A stretch of DNA of 64,000 nt from Microcoleus sp. EPA2 (GTDB taxonomy: Bacteria; Cyanobacteriota; Cyanobacteriia; Cyanobacteriales; Microcoleaceae): positions 60,307 through 124,306 of the forward strand of contig JAHRFD010000017.1 of the NCBI GenBank assembly GCA_020882975.1, read 5' to 3'. This document shows positions 1 to 8,998 of this stretch, piece by piece (position 1 is the stretch's first letter; the number at the start of each line of letters is the position of its first letter). The notes beneath the pieces were generated by a model. That model was not told where the DNA came from. It saw nothing but the letters and a program-made list of their open reading frames with translations, and did no database searches. Made by a program: the position numbers and the translations under genes.

Positions 1-78
1 GCTCTAGGAATATTACATTTACTGGGAACACAAAAGATTGGTGGCAAGCTGTTCTCTTATTTTGTAATTGAAAAACAG

Positions 79-906
79 TTAATCTCCTTCACTGCGTTTT
101 AGTGCTGCGAAAACTGCTTGCTGACTAACGGTTTGGTAGATTTTGCTAAAATGCTGCTTGAGTGCATCGGAGGCTGGGGATAATTTACTGGTGGTTCCTT
201 TCCCGTCAGTGGCGAGGGGCATTGGCCCTAAAATATCTAGCACTGTTTCGCTACTCGGTGGTGGTACAATTACTACTAGAGATGATTCTAGTTGTTGGTT
301 GTATTCCCAAAAGCGATCGACTTTAGGTAATTTAGCATTTTCAGTTGGGGAATTTTCCCCTGAATTTAGTTGTGTATTGTCTTTGGCTTCTGTACCTCGT
401 CTTTGGCGGAGTGCTGTCAGGATTTGCTCTTTGGTTCTACCCCGCATTTGAAACAGCACGAAGGGGTCTTCACTGAAGCGATCGCCCAATAAGTAGTACA
501 CTGCACTTATGTGTTTGCAAGGGTTTTTGGGATCGGGACAGCTACAGCGCGATCGAATATCGGACAAACTTAACGGAAATAGGGTTTTCCCGGCCGCTGC
601 GAACACATCTTCAATATTGTGTGGCATTTCTCCAGCTAATAATTTTGCTGAAAAAATAGCTCTTTGTGACATATTTTCAATCACATATTCCCAATCTTCA
701 TCTGTTAGTGGATCGAGTCCTAAAGAAACTTGATAGGGTTTGGGATCGGTACCTTGAACGATGGCAATTACTTCTTGATTAGGAAATTTAATGCTGAGAA
801 CTTTACCTTCTCGCGCATATTGCCAGCCGCGTTCTAACCGCTTTTTGAAGCGGTAGGTATTGATTAAATCTAGCCATTGTTGGGTCCACCATTCTCTGTC
901 AATCAT
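79..906 (-). CDS. SWIM zinc-finger protein
   Basis: A 275-residue protein with one clear SWIM zinc motif, C-x-C-x6-C-x-H at C121, C123, C130 and H132. SWIM fingers are zinc-binding modules that in bacteria often accompany SNF2 helicases and may bind DNA or proteins. The rest resembles the general cyanobacterial SWIM protein with a Trp-rich start and no visible enzyme motif. It lies 181 bp downstream of the SNF2 helicase gene on the same strand, which suggests joint function in DNA maintenance; the gap holds a dispersed repeat, so cotranscription is unsure. The start at 906 gives the expected N-terminus (MIDREWW). Exact role unknown. Confidence 0.85.
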   Translation of the reverse strand: MIDREWWTQQWLDLINTYRFKKRLERGWQYAREGKVLSIKFPNQEVIAIVQGTDPKPYQVSLGLDPLTDEDWEYVIENMSQRAIFSAKLLAGEMPHNIEDVFAAAGKTLFPLSLSDIRSRCSCPDPKNPCKHISAVYYLLGDRFSEDPFVLFQMRGRTKEQILTALRQRRGTEAKDNTQLNSGENSPTENAKLPKVDRFWEYNQQLESSLVVIVPPPSSETVLDILGPMPLATDGKGTTSKLSPASDALKQHFSKIYQTVSQQAVFAALKRSEGD

Positions 907-943
907 AAGCCGAAGGAAGAAGGAAGGAATAAGGAAGAAGTCA

Positions 944-1042
944 TATCAATTCCGGTTGTATCGGAATGATTTAACCGCGAAGGCGCGAAGTACGCGAAGG
1001 AAGAGAAGAGAGAGTTTAATACAGGACGATGAAGAGAGGATT
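944..1042 (+). repeat. Dispersed 99-bp repeat, copy 1
   Basis: This stretch matches 23814-23912 with only about three differences, including the ends TATCAATTCCGG and GAAGAGAGGATTT. Both start with the imperfect palindrome around CCGGTTGTATCGGAATGATT. It fills most of the 907-1087 gap between the SWIM and SNF2 genes. A second, partial end (TATCAAATCCGG) follows at about 1049-1062. No coding capacity is believed. Confidence 0.8.
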
Positions 1043-1087
1043 TTATATCATATCAAATCCGGTTGCAAAGGAATAAGGAAAAAAGCT

Positions 1088-4000
1088 TTATTCTTCATCA
1101 CTAGATTCTATGATAGCATTGCGATCGAGAATTAGTAAATTCCGAAGTTGGTCTGTATCTAACTCGGTAATCCAGTTTTCTCCAGCACTGACTACTTGTT
1201 CAGCCAAGGCTTTCTTGCTTTCAATCATATCATGAATTTTTTCTTCTAATGTGCCAGTACACACAAATTTATGTACTTGAACATTCCTGGTTTGACCAAT
1301 GCGAAATACCCGGTCAGTCGCCTGATTTTCTACTGCTGGGTTCCACCATCTGTCATAGTGGAAAACATGAGTTGCTCTGGTCAAATTAAGACCAGTACCG
1401 CCAGCTTTTAAGGATAAAATCATAATCGGTGGACCTTGGGGGTCGTGCTGGAAGCGATCGATCATTTCTTCCCGCTGTTGCTGCTTAATTCCGCCATATA
1501 AAAACAGAACTTCTCGACCTAAATGCTTTTCTAGATGTGGTTTGAGCAGTTTTCCCCATTCGGCAAATTGAGTGAAAATTAAAGAGCGATCGCCCTCAGC
1601 GACAACTTCTTCTAACATTTCCAACAACCGCTGCAATTTCCCCGACTCCTGACTCTTAATTGCCAAAGATTTCGGGTTTTCTTTACCTGTCAAAAGGGCC
1701 GGATGATTGCAAAGTTGTTTGAGTCTTACTAACAAAGCCAGAATCATACCTCGGCGCTGAATACCTTCTGCCGATTCCAATTCTGCTATTGACTTTTCAA
1801 CTATTTGCTGATATAATATCGCCTGTTCAGTCGCCAATCCACAAAATACAGTCATCTCCTGTTTTTCGGGCAAATCTTGGATGATTGACTTGTCAGTTTT
1901 GAGGCGACGGAGGATAAAAGGCCGCACGAGCGATCGCAAACTCTGTAAAGATTCCCTGTCTCCATACTTCTCAATAGGAATCGCAAATCGGCGCTGAAAG
2001 AAATTGCGAGCTCCCAAATATCCCGGATTCAGAAACTCTAAAATAGACCACAATTCTTGCAGTCTATTTTCCACCGGAGTTCCTGTCAGCGCAATTTTAA
2101 AAGATGTTTCAATTTGTCGGACTATTTTCGACTGCTGAGACTCCGAATTTTTAATATTTTGCGCTTCATCCAAAACCAATCCTTGCCATTTAGTGTTTTG
2201 AATTTCCTTCGCATCACGAAACACTAAAGAATAACTGGTAATAATTAAATCTTTACCCTTAATTGCCGTAGCAAATGCTTTACCTTTAGCGCGTTTTTCT
2301 CCGTGATGCAGCAATACTTTTAGTGTCGGGCCAAATTTCTTGACTTCCCGTTCCCAATTACCCAATACCGATGTCGGACACACCAGTAATGTCGGCCATT
2401 CCAAGGAATTGTTTTCTTGTAAATGCAGGAGAAAACCAATTAGCTGAACAGTGTTATGGCACAAAATATTATTGGCAACAAAATTGTGATGTTTGCCAAC
2501 CTCAAAATCATAAACCCACCCTTCATACTCAAAATCCTCAATTTCTTCAATCCGACAATAAAATACTTCTTGGTCGAGAACAACTTGTAAACTTTGTCTG
2601 ATTGTCTGTAGCTGTTGTGTGTCTAAATTTGCATAAGCTTCTAGAGTCTGATTCGTCCACTTTGAAAGCTTTAGCTGACGGTATTCTTGTTCTGCCGAGC
2701 CATCTAGAATATTGTCCATCCCACCGACTACCCTTGTCAGACTCGTGTGTGAAAATTGCTGGGAACCGTTGATATAAACCGGGTTGTGCATTCCCAAATG
2801 GCGCAATGGTAATTTTGTAATTTCCACTGCACTAGCGACGATATCAGAAACTGGAATCCCTTCAACATTGGTGTTGCAAGTCGCTTCGCAAATCAGCTCT
2901 AATTTACGCTGTTTTTCTGGATAACCAAAACCAATTTCATCCAAAAATATGCGAACTGAGTTCCCACCAAAAGTACCGATATAATAGGTGCAAAAAATAC
3001 CGCTACCATTGGTAGCCCGTTTTTGTTTAGCGCTGATTCGCAGCCAAATTCCAAAGCGTCGCAGCAGTGTAGAAAGTTGCTGCATTAGTAAAGGCGAAAC
3101 GCTACTAATTTCGATATTTCGCGTGTTAAGCAGGACAGAACCTTCAGCATCAAAGTAGTTTTTGAGGAAAATCCGTATGCTGTCAAGATTGGCTTGCATG
3201 ATGAATTGTGGGAAGCTTTTCTCGGCTGAAAGTTTCCCCCACTCGTAGCCTTTAGACTCAAGAAAGGTTTGGTATTCTCGACTGCATACAGATAAATATA
3301 CTAGTCTTTGCTTACCGGGAGTACGAACAGCAGGATTATTGATTTTTATCCCATACTTTGTACTGATTCGGTGGAGTGTGACACGTAACTCTTCCAGAAC
3401 TGTCGCATCTTTTTGTGCTATTTTGAGCGCAGCTTGATTCCGCTGCTCGTATCCCTCCGCAATCTGCCAAGCCAGAAACTTCACTAAATCAGGATCTTCC
3501 GGCTTTCCTTCCCAATACAATTTAGCAGGAACACAAACATAATCTCCAACTTTGAACTCATTTGTCCAGCCATCGCGTCCTAACAATTTATGACGGCGGG
3601 TAATGGTGATATTGCTACCGTCTTGCAGTTTGATTGTTCGCAACTTTTCTTGCACTTGCTGGCGATAAAGTCGTCGAATATTCGCCTCTACAATTTTGCC
3701 TGTTTCCTGATTGATGGAATTCACCAGTAATTGCTCGTTAGGTTCAGCCCAAAACCCCTCACCATCAAATTCTGTCTTGCCGGCATAAGCTTCCCAGATT
3801 TGTGCAGCTTTTTGTAAAAAACCATTGACAAAAAGAATATTTTGTGGCAAGATACATTTACCACAACCCATATCGTCCGCGAGACAAGCACCCAAACCCC
3901 ATCTTTCTAAGAAAGCTAACCAGCCAACTCCTAGGGCTTGATATGGTCGTAATTTTCCTCGGAAACTAGCCGGCTCGATCGCACTTACGGCCTCATTATT

Positions 4001-6169
4001 ATTTAAAGTATTCAACAACTCCTGAAGTTGACCACTTGCTTCAAAATTCACCACTGGCAGTTTCTCAATTGTCTGAGAATCACCATTCGCCAAACGCAAA
4101 GCATCTTCCAAAGAAAGAGTCATTTGCTCTTTGCGACTAGCAAAAAAAGTTTGAGCAGCCCTGACATCCGGCGCGCGCAATTCCACCCACTCGCCGTTAA
4201 TTTCCACCAAAGGGGAATTCAATCCTACCAATCTGTCAAATTCAGCCTTAGAAATGCGCTGTCCCCCAATCGTCAATTCCCACTTAAAACTTAACAGACT
4301 TTGCAATCCTAACCCCCCCTTGCCCCCCCTTACTAAGGGGGGGTTAATTTCTGGAGCGCCCCCACTTACTAAGGGGGGGTTAATTTCTGGAGCGCCCCCC
4401 CTTACTAAGGGGGGGTTAATTTCTGGAGCGCCCCCCCTTACTAAGGGGGGGTTAATTTCTGGAGCGCCCCCCCTTACTAAGGGGGGGTTAATTTCTGGAG
4501 CGCCCCCACTTAGTAAGGGGGGGTTAATTTCTGGAGCGCCCCCCCTTACTAAGGGGGGGTTGGGGGGGGTAGTTTCCGCTTGAATGCTCAAACCCAAACG
4601 ACTCGCCCAACCATCAGTATGAGACAAACTCGGTGGCAAAACTACGCCCAATCCGCTGTCAGTGAATCGCCAAGCCACAGACTTGATAAAATTGTAAGCA
4701 TCTAAGGGTTTTAACAAACAACAATGAGGGCGCTGTGCTTGCAAACTCGGTTCAATTAACGGATAAAGTTTTGAAGCTAAACCCAAGCCACTGAGCAAAG
4801 TTTCTTGAGGTAGTTGTATAGTCCTGCCTGCATAATTCAAACTCTCCACAGAATTGTTCCAAACAGTTCTCGCATCTACCAAAAAATCATTTTCTTCCAC
4901 TGCTTGCAAACAATAATTTAAACTCCATTCTGTTTTACCAGGGGACGGCGGTATCAGTTGAAAACAAGTGCGAAATTGATTTTTTTGAGATAGTGAATTT
5001 TGCAGCGGTGCTGTCCAAGCACTCAGCTTGGTTGCCAATTTTTCTAAAGCCGCTGATTCTGCTTGAACTATCCCAGATTCCTGCTGCAAAGATTGCAGCC
5101 ATTCGCGGGTGGGAGAAACTGTTTTTATTTCTAAATTTGAGCCCATATTTGAGCTAATAGCCGATCGCACTTGACTGTCTAAAACACTGCTCAAAAATCC
5201 CAAAATCAACTCCTGAGCATCCACCGGCAAATCCACGGCTAAAGGCAATTGACTGCCTTCTCCTTGGGTAGAGTTGGAGAGGTTAGACTTCTCCTCTCTT
5301 TCTTTCCCCCCTTGGGGGGGGTAGGGGGGGGTTGACTTCCCCTCTCTTTCTTTCCCCTCAAGGGGGAGGTTAGACTTCCCCTCTCTTTCTTTCCCCCCTT
5401 GGGGGGGGTAGGGGGGGGTTGACTTCCCTTGATATGTTCGACAAGCCGTCGGCATTTGCTTGCTAAAAGTAGCAAGACGAAGTTGATCTGTAGAACTATC
5501 TAACAGAGGTTGCCATTTAGCAATAGCCGAACCATCAGACTGTATGTCTAAAGCTGGTAAAAACTTGCATCTGGCCAATAAATCTAAAGTCCATCTAGAA
5601 ATATAAGACCAAAAACGCAAATCTGAACCCACAAAAGAGTCAGTTTCTGTGCTATTGAGCGGTAGTGTTTGCAAGAAAATAAAAGCTGCTTCGGGATTGA
5701 GACAAAGCCCCTCTATCTCCCACGGAAAAATGAAAAGATTGTCATTATTTTGTCCGGCAAATGTTGCTGCTGAGTGCTGTGCTAACACCAGATTGATGTT
5801 AGATGTGGAGATTTGGGTAGGAAGTGCGATCGCCTGAATTTCGTGTCGAATAGATGAGTTTTTCGCTGTCACTTCTGGGTTGTGATTTTTTGCCGATCGC
5901 CTATTTTTTTTGCCTTTTTCCTGGGGAGTTTCTGCCGTCACTGAGCTTAGTCGAAGAGAGGTTTCCGGTAACAGCCAATTCAGTTTACCAGACTGGTGCA
6001 AAGAAATTAAGAAACTTTTTAACTCAGACTCACTCATTGCTAAGGGAAAGCGAAGATTCATCCCCAATTCAATAGTATCGATTGGTTCTATTTTGCGCCA
6101 AGTTTCTGCCCAAATAAATAAACAACTTTCGGACTCATTTATAATCCAACTACCGTGTAAAATTGCCAT
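1088..6169 (-). CDS. SNF2-family DEAD/DEAH helicase precursor with intein
   Basis: A 1693-residue ORF; removing the intein (residues 772-1239) leaves about 1225 residues, usual for cyanobacterial SNF2 helicases. The C-terminal half is a SNF2 ATPase: Walker A ADDMGCGK|T is split by the intein, the Walker B box is LVLDEAQN near residue 1330, and motif VI is the DRVFRIGQ box near 1626. SNF2 enzymes move on double-stranded DNA and remodel protein-DNA complexes. The N-terminal half is less conserved and contains two in-frame blocks of repetitive DNA (about residues 247-302 and 532-620), encoding Pro/Gly-rich low-complexity peptide. The enzyme should be inactive until the intein splices, because the P-loop is interrupted. 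Downstream is the SWIM-finger gene. Start ATG at 6169 is the only upstream candidate in frame. Confidence 0.93.
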   Translation of the reverse strand: MAILHGSWIINESESCLFIWAETWRKIEPIDTIELGMNLRFPLAMSESELKSFLISLHQSGKLNWLLPETSLRLSSVTAETPQEKGKKNRRSAKNHNPEVTAKNSSIRHEIQAIALPTQISTSNINLVLAQHSAATFAGQNNDNLFIFPWEIEGLCLNPEAAFIFLQTLPLNSTETDSFVGSDLRFWSYISRWTLDLLARCKFLPALDIQSDGSAIAKWQPLLDSSTDQLRLATFSKQMPTACRTYQGKSTPPYPPQGGKEREGKSNLPLEGKEREGKSTPPYPPQGGKEREEKSNLSNSTQGEGSQLPLAVDLPVDAQELILGFLSSVLDSQVRSAISSNMGSNLEIKTVSPTREWLQSLQQESGIVQAESAALEKLATKLSAWTAPLQNSLSQKNQFRTCFQLIPPSPGKTEWSLNYCLQAVEENDFLVDARTVWNNSVESLNYAGRTIQLPQETLLSGLGLASKLYPLIEPSLQAQRPHCCLLKPLDAYNFIKSVAWRFTDSGLGVVLPPSLSHTDGWASRLGLSIQAETTPPNPPLVRGGAPEINPPLLSGGAPEINPPLVRGGAPEINPPLVRGGAPEINPPLVRGGAPEINPPLVSGGAPEINPPLVRGGKGGLGLQSLLSFKWELTIGGQRISKAEFDRLVGLNSPLVEINGEWVELRAPDVRAAQTFFASRKEQMTLSLEDALRLANGDSQTIEKLPVVNFEASGQLQELLNTLNNNEAVSAIEPASFRGKLRPYQALGVGWLAFLERWGLGACLADDMGCGKCILPQNILFVNGFLQKAAQIWEAYAGKTEFDGEGFWAEPNEQLLVNSINQETGKIVEANIRRLYRQQVQEKLRTIKLQDGSNITITRRHKLLGRDGWTNEFKVGDYVCVPAKLYWEGKPEDPDLVKFLAWQIAEGYEQRNQAALKIAQKDATVLEELRVTLHRISTKYGIKINNPAVRTPGKQRLVYLSVCSREYQTFLESKGYEWGKLSAEKSFPQFIMQANLDSIRIFLKNYFDAEGSVLLNTRNIEISSVSPLLMQQLSTLLRRFGIWLRISAKQKRATNGSGIFCTYYIGTFGGNSVRIFLDEIGFGYPEKQRKLELICEATCNTNVEGIPVSDIVASAVEITKLPLRHLGMHNPVYINGSQQFSHTSLTRVVGGMDNILDGSAEQEYRQLKLSKWTNQTLEAYANLDTQQLQTIRQSLQVVLDQEVFYCRIEEIEDFEYEGWVYDFEVGKHHNFVANNILCHNTVQLIGFLLHLQENNSLEWPTLLVCPTSVLGNWEREVKKFGPTLKVLLHHGEKRAKGKAFATAIKGKDLIITSYSLVFRDAKEIQNTKWQGLVLDEAQNIKNSESQQSKIVRQIETSFKIALTGTPVENRLQELWSILEFLNPGYLGARNFFQRRFAIPIEKYGDRESLQSLRSLVRPFILRRLKTDKSIIQDLPEKQEMTVFCGLATEQAILYQQIVEKSIAELESAEGIQRRGMILALLVRLKQLCNHPALLTGKENPKSLAIKSQESGKLQRLLEMLEEVVAEGDRSLIFTQFAEWGKLLKPHLEKHLGREVLFLYGGIKQQQREEMIDRFQHDPQGPPIMILSLKAGGTGLNLTRATHVFHYDRWWNPAVENQATDRVFRIGQTRNVQVHKFVCTGTLEEKIHDMIESKKALAEQVVSAGENWITELDTDQLRNLLILDRNAIIESSDEE
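2453..3856 (-). mobile_element. Intein with LAGLIDADG homing endonuclease (468 aa)
   Basis: The intein begins with Cys (residue 772 of the precursor, after GCGK) and ends with the splicing block NNILCHN, followed by extein Thr 1240. Cys at position 1, the His-Asn end and a Thr +1 nucleophile are all what protein splicing needs. The N-terminal block starts CILPQNILFVNG, and the penultimate region KHHNFVANNILCHN is a typical block F/G. Between these lie two LAGLIDADG-like helices, around LAWQIAEGYE (precursor residue about 898) and LKNYFDAEGS (about 1006), so a homing endonuclease domain is present and looks intact. Insertion is exactly between Lys and Thr of the Walker A motif, a favoured intein site in ATPases. 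Confidence 0.93.
4312..4575 (-). repeat. In-frame 36-bp tandem repeats inside the SNF2 gene
   Basis: Six near-identical 36-bp units alternate C-runs and G-runs around TTACTAA and TTAATTTCTGGAGCG. In the gene they read as six copies of GGAPEINPPLVR, with LLS and VS variants. The unit length is a multiple of three and keeps the frame open. Flanking GGGGGGTTGGGGGGGG blocks resemble the small C/G-run repeats seen at 5265-5430, 26606-26637 and 28226-28410. Confidence 0.9.
5265..5430 (-). repeat. Second in-frame repeat block in the SNF2 gene
   Basis: Three units of a C/G-run repeat with CTCTCTTTCTTTCC spacers encode STPPYPPQGGKEREGKSN-type peptide at about residues 247-302. Frame is preserved on this strand. 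It is the same class of palindromic small repeat (CCCCCTTGGGGGG core) as other copies in the window. Confidence 0.85.
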
Positions 6170-6512
6170 CTTATTAAAATATTGGTTATTTGTTATTGGT
6201 TATTGGTTATTTGTGTTTCAATCCCTCAGCCACATCCTGGGGCCTATCTCCTGTCTTCAATGCCGGAACCAGACTTCGCCCCATGCCCAGACGAAGATCC
6301 TACCACCTATTTCAGAGATGTGGCGGGCGATCGCCCAATCGACCCCAGAATATCAAACAAACTTCGAGAGTATAATTACTCATAATTTCGGCGCAAAACC
6401 TCGATCGAACCACAATTATTTAGTCTCTTTTCCCCGCTTCCTCTCAAAGCCCTGTGGTTAATGTTACGATCCCGACAGAGAAAGAATGTGGTAGATAAGG
6501 AAGCAGTGCTAC
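6170..6512. other. Intergenic region between SNF2 and pnp
   Basis: This divergent 343-bp spacer opens with heptanucleotide repeats (TTATTGG/TTATTTG) at about 6180-6214. A 41-codon frame at 6260-6385 (starts MPEPDFAPC) looks protein-like in composition but I do not recognise it and the next frame is equally plausible, so I do not call a gene. AAGGAAG at 6498 is the pnp ribosome binding site. The region must hold the promoters of both flanking genes; I cannot place them with confidence. Confidence 0.4.
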
Positions 6513-8666
6513 ATGGTAGAGATAGACAAGTCAATATCCTTTGATGGACGGGATATTAGACTGAAGATTGGTTTACTAGCGCCTCAAGCAGGCGGTGCAG
6601 TTTTGATTCAGTCGGGTGACACGGCGGTTTTAGTGACGGCAACTCGCTCCCAGGGAAGAGAAGGAATTGATTTCCTGCCCCTGTTAGTGGATTACGAAGA
6701 GAGACTCTACGCAGGTGGTAAAATTCCCGGTGGATTTTTGCGCCGGGAAGGGCGTCCCCCAGAAAAAGTGACTCTCACGGGCCGTTTGATCGATAGACCG
6801 TTGCGTCCGCTATTTCCAAGCTGGCTCAGAGACGACATCCAAGTCGTCGCCACAACGCTGTCAATGGACGAACAAGTACCCCCAGACGTTTTGGCGGTGA
6901 CAGGGGCTTCCGTAGCGATCTTGCTAGGGAAAATGCCCTTTTATGGACCCATGGCAGCAGTCCGAGTTGGTTTGGTAGGAGACGACTTCATCATCAATCC
7001 TACCTACAGCGAAATCAAAGAAGGCGAATTAGATTTAGTGGTGGCGGGTTCTCCAGATGGAGTAATCATGGTGGAAGCCAGCGCTAACCAATTGCCAGAA
7101 CAGGATATCATCGAGGCGATCGATTTCGGCTACGAAGCAACCTGTGACTTGATTCAAGCCCAACGGGAAATCATGGCAGAATTGGGCATAGATTTGGTGG
7201 TGGAAGAACGGCCATCCCTAGACTCAGCCCTGGAAAACTTTATTCGCGATCGCGCCGAAGCCCCAATCCGCTTTATTTTGTCTAAATTTGAACAAGACAA
7301 AAATCAGCGCAACGCAGCTTTGGACGAAGTTAAGGCAAATGAAGTAGAATCTGCGATCGCCGAACTCTCCGAAGACGATCCGGTAAAAGTAGCCGCCACC
7401 GCCAACAGCAAGGCGATCGGCAACGTTTTCAAGGACGTCACCAAAAAAATGATGCGCAAGCAAATCCTCGAAGATGGCGTCCGTGTAGACGGCCGCAAGC
7501 TAGACGAGGTGCGACCCGTTTCTTGTCGCGTCGGCGTGCTCCCTTCCAGAGTACACGGCAGTGCGTTGTTTAATCGGGGCTTGACTCAAGTGCTGTCGGC
7601 AGCAACCCTGGGAACCCCAGGCGATGCCCAAGACTTAGCAGACGACTTGCACCCACAGCAAGACAAACGTTACCTACACCACTACAATTTCCCGCCCTTT
7701 TCCGTGGGAGAAACCAAACCCATGCGATCGCCAGGACGCCGAGAAATTGGTCACGGAGCCCTAGCAGAACGAGCCCTAGTCCCAGTGTTGCCATCAAAAG
7801 AAGAATTCCCCTACGTGATTCGCGTAGTATCGGAAATTCTCTCTTCCGACGGTTCCACCTCCATGGGTTCCGTTTGCGCCTCAACCCTAGCCCTCATGGA
7901 CGCAGGCGTACCCCTGTCCCAACCAGTCAGCGGCGCAGCAATGGGGTTAATTAAAGAAGGCGATGAAGTCCGAATTTTGACCGACATTCAGGCAATTGAA
8001 GACTTTTTAGGCGACATGGACTTCAAAGTAGCCGGTACCGACACCGGGATTACTGCTTTGCAAATGGACATGAAAATCAAAGGTTTACCCTTAGATGTGA
8101 TTGCCAATGCCATCCGCCAAGCCAAACCAGCCAGACTGCACATTCTAGAAAGAATGCTGTCAACAATAGACACTCCCCGCAAGGAAATGTCGCCCTTTGC
8201 ACCGCGTTTGCTAACCCTGAAAATCGACCCCGAATTCATCGGTTTAGTAATTGGACCCGGTGGCAAAACCATCAAAGCCATCACCGAAGAAACCGGTGTC
8301 AAAATTGACATCGAAGACGACGGAACCGTCACAATTGCCGGCAACGACAGCGAAAAAGCTCAACGAGCTCACAGCATTATCCAAGGCATGACACGCAAGT
8401 TGAATGCAGGAGACGTGTATGTTGGCCACGTTACTCGGATTATTCCGATCGGCGCTTTTGTGGAAATTCTGCCTGGAAAAGAAGGAATGATTCACATTTC
8501 GCAGTTAGCCGACTACCGCGTTGGCAAAGTGGAAGACGAGTTAGCTGTCGGCGACGAAGTGATTGTCAAAGTGCGAGAAATTGACAATAAAGGTCGGATC
8601 AATTTGACCCGATTGAATATTCATCCTGACGAAGCGGTTGCCGCCCGTGAAGCGTTGAATAAATAG
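6513..8666 (+). CDS. pnp: Polyribonucleotide nucleotidyltransferase (PNPase)
   Basis: PNPase degrades RNA 3' to 5' by phosphorolysis and can add tails in reverse; in cyanobacteria it also makes heteropolymeric tails. The 717 residues match full family length: two RNase PH-like domains (about 1-225 and 310-540) joined by an alpha-helical part, then KH ([16 protein letters not shown], about 575-630) and S1 ([19 protein letters not shown], about 632-700). The second core carries [20 protein letters not shown] and the catalytic-region [11 protein letters not shown]. The ATG at 6513 follows AAGGAAG with normal spacing. It stands alone between a divergent helicase gene and a convergent pentapeptide gene. 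Confidence 0.98.
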   Translation: MVEIDKSISFDGRDIRLKIGLLAPQAGGAVLIQSGDTAVLVTATRSQGREGIDFLPLLVDYEERLYAGGKIPGGFLRREGRPPEKVTLTGRLIDRPLRPLFPSWLRDDIQVVATTLSMDEQVPPDVLAVTGASVAILLGKMPFYGPMAAVRVGLVGDDFIINPTYSEIKEGELDLVVAGSPDGVIMVEASANQLPEQDIIEAIDFGYEATCDLIQAQREIMAELGIDLVVEERPSLDSALENFIRDRAEAPIRFILSKFEQDKNQRNAALDEVKANEVESAIAELSEDDPVKVAATANSKAIGNVFKDVTKKMMRKQILEDGVRVDGRKLDEVRPVSCRVGVLPSRVHGSALFNRGLTQVLSAATLGTPGDAQDLADDLHPQQDKRYLHHYNFPPFSVGETKPMRSPGRREIGHGALAERALVPVLPSKEEFPYVIRVVSEILSSDGSTSMGSVCASTLALMDAGVPLSQPVSGAAMGLIKEGDEVRILTDIQAIEDFLGDMDFKVAGTDTGITALQMDMKIKGLPLDVIANAIRQAKPARLHILERMLSTIDTPRKEMSPFAPRLLTLKIDPEFIGLVIGPGGKTIKAITEETGVKIDIEDDGTVTIAGNDSEKAQRAHSIIQGMTRKLNAGDVYVGHVTRIIPIGAFVEILPGKEGMIHISQLADYRVGKVEDELAVGDEVIVKVREIDNKGRINLTRLNIHPDEAVAAREALNK

Positions 8667-8998
8667 TTGACAGTTGGTAATTGGTAATTGCTTTTAGAGT
8701 AATTGCTAATTGCTAATTGCTAATTGAAATTAAATCTGATTGTTTTCAGATTGATTTAGGAGTAGGGTGCGCGACAGCGACAGATCCAGAAATGCGATCG
8801 GCTGTGGAAGTTAAAGACAGTCGCGCACTTTACCCTCAGCGGTTAAAACTATCTTCGATCGATCGACGGTTAAAACCGATCCTGTCAAAGCTCTCTTCTC
8901 TCCCTCTGTGTCAAGAGCGTTCTCTGCGGTTAAATAATTCCGATATAACCCAACCCCCGAAGGATTGAACGAGTCAGAAATTTCAGAAAAAGATTAAA
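8667..8998. repeat. Repeat-filled spacer after pnp
   Basis: The 332-bp gap has three parts. At about 8671-8726 are tandem TAATTGC heptamers. At about 8764-8838 is a small element with inverted ends (AGGGTGCGCGAC and GTCGCGCACTTTACCCT). At about 8880-8957 lies part of the same palindromic repeat family seen at 944 and 28686 (TCTCTCCCTCTGTGTC then GGTTAAATAATTCCGAT). An 83-codon frame over it (8717-8968) is judged spurious. Confidence 0.65.

Noticed and set aside
1..102. Open plus-strand frame entering from the left edge (33 codons)
   Set aside because: Could be the end of a gene, but it overlaps the SWIM stop, shows no motif and is too short to judge.
4254..4583. Plus-strand ORF of GGLISGAPPLTK repeats
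   Set aside because: Mirror translation of the repeats in the SNF2 gene.
8717..8968. 83-residue ORF after pnp
   Set aside because: Composed of three different repeat elements; no ribosome binding site or recognised motif.
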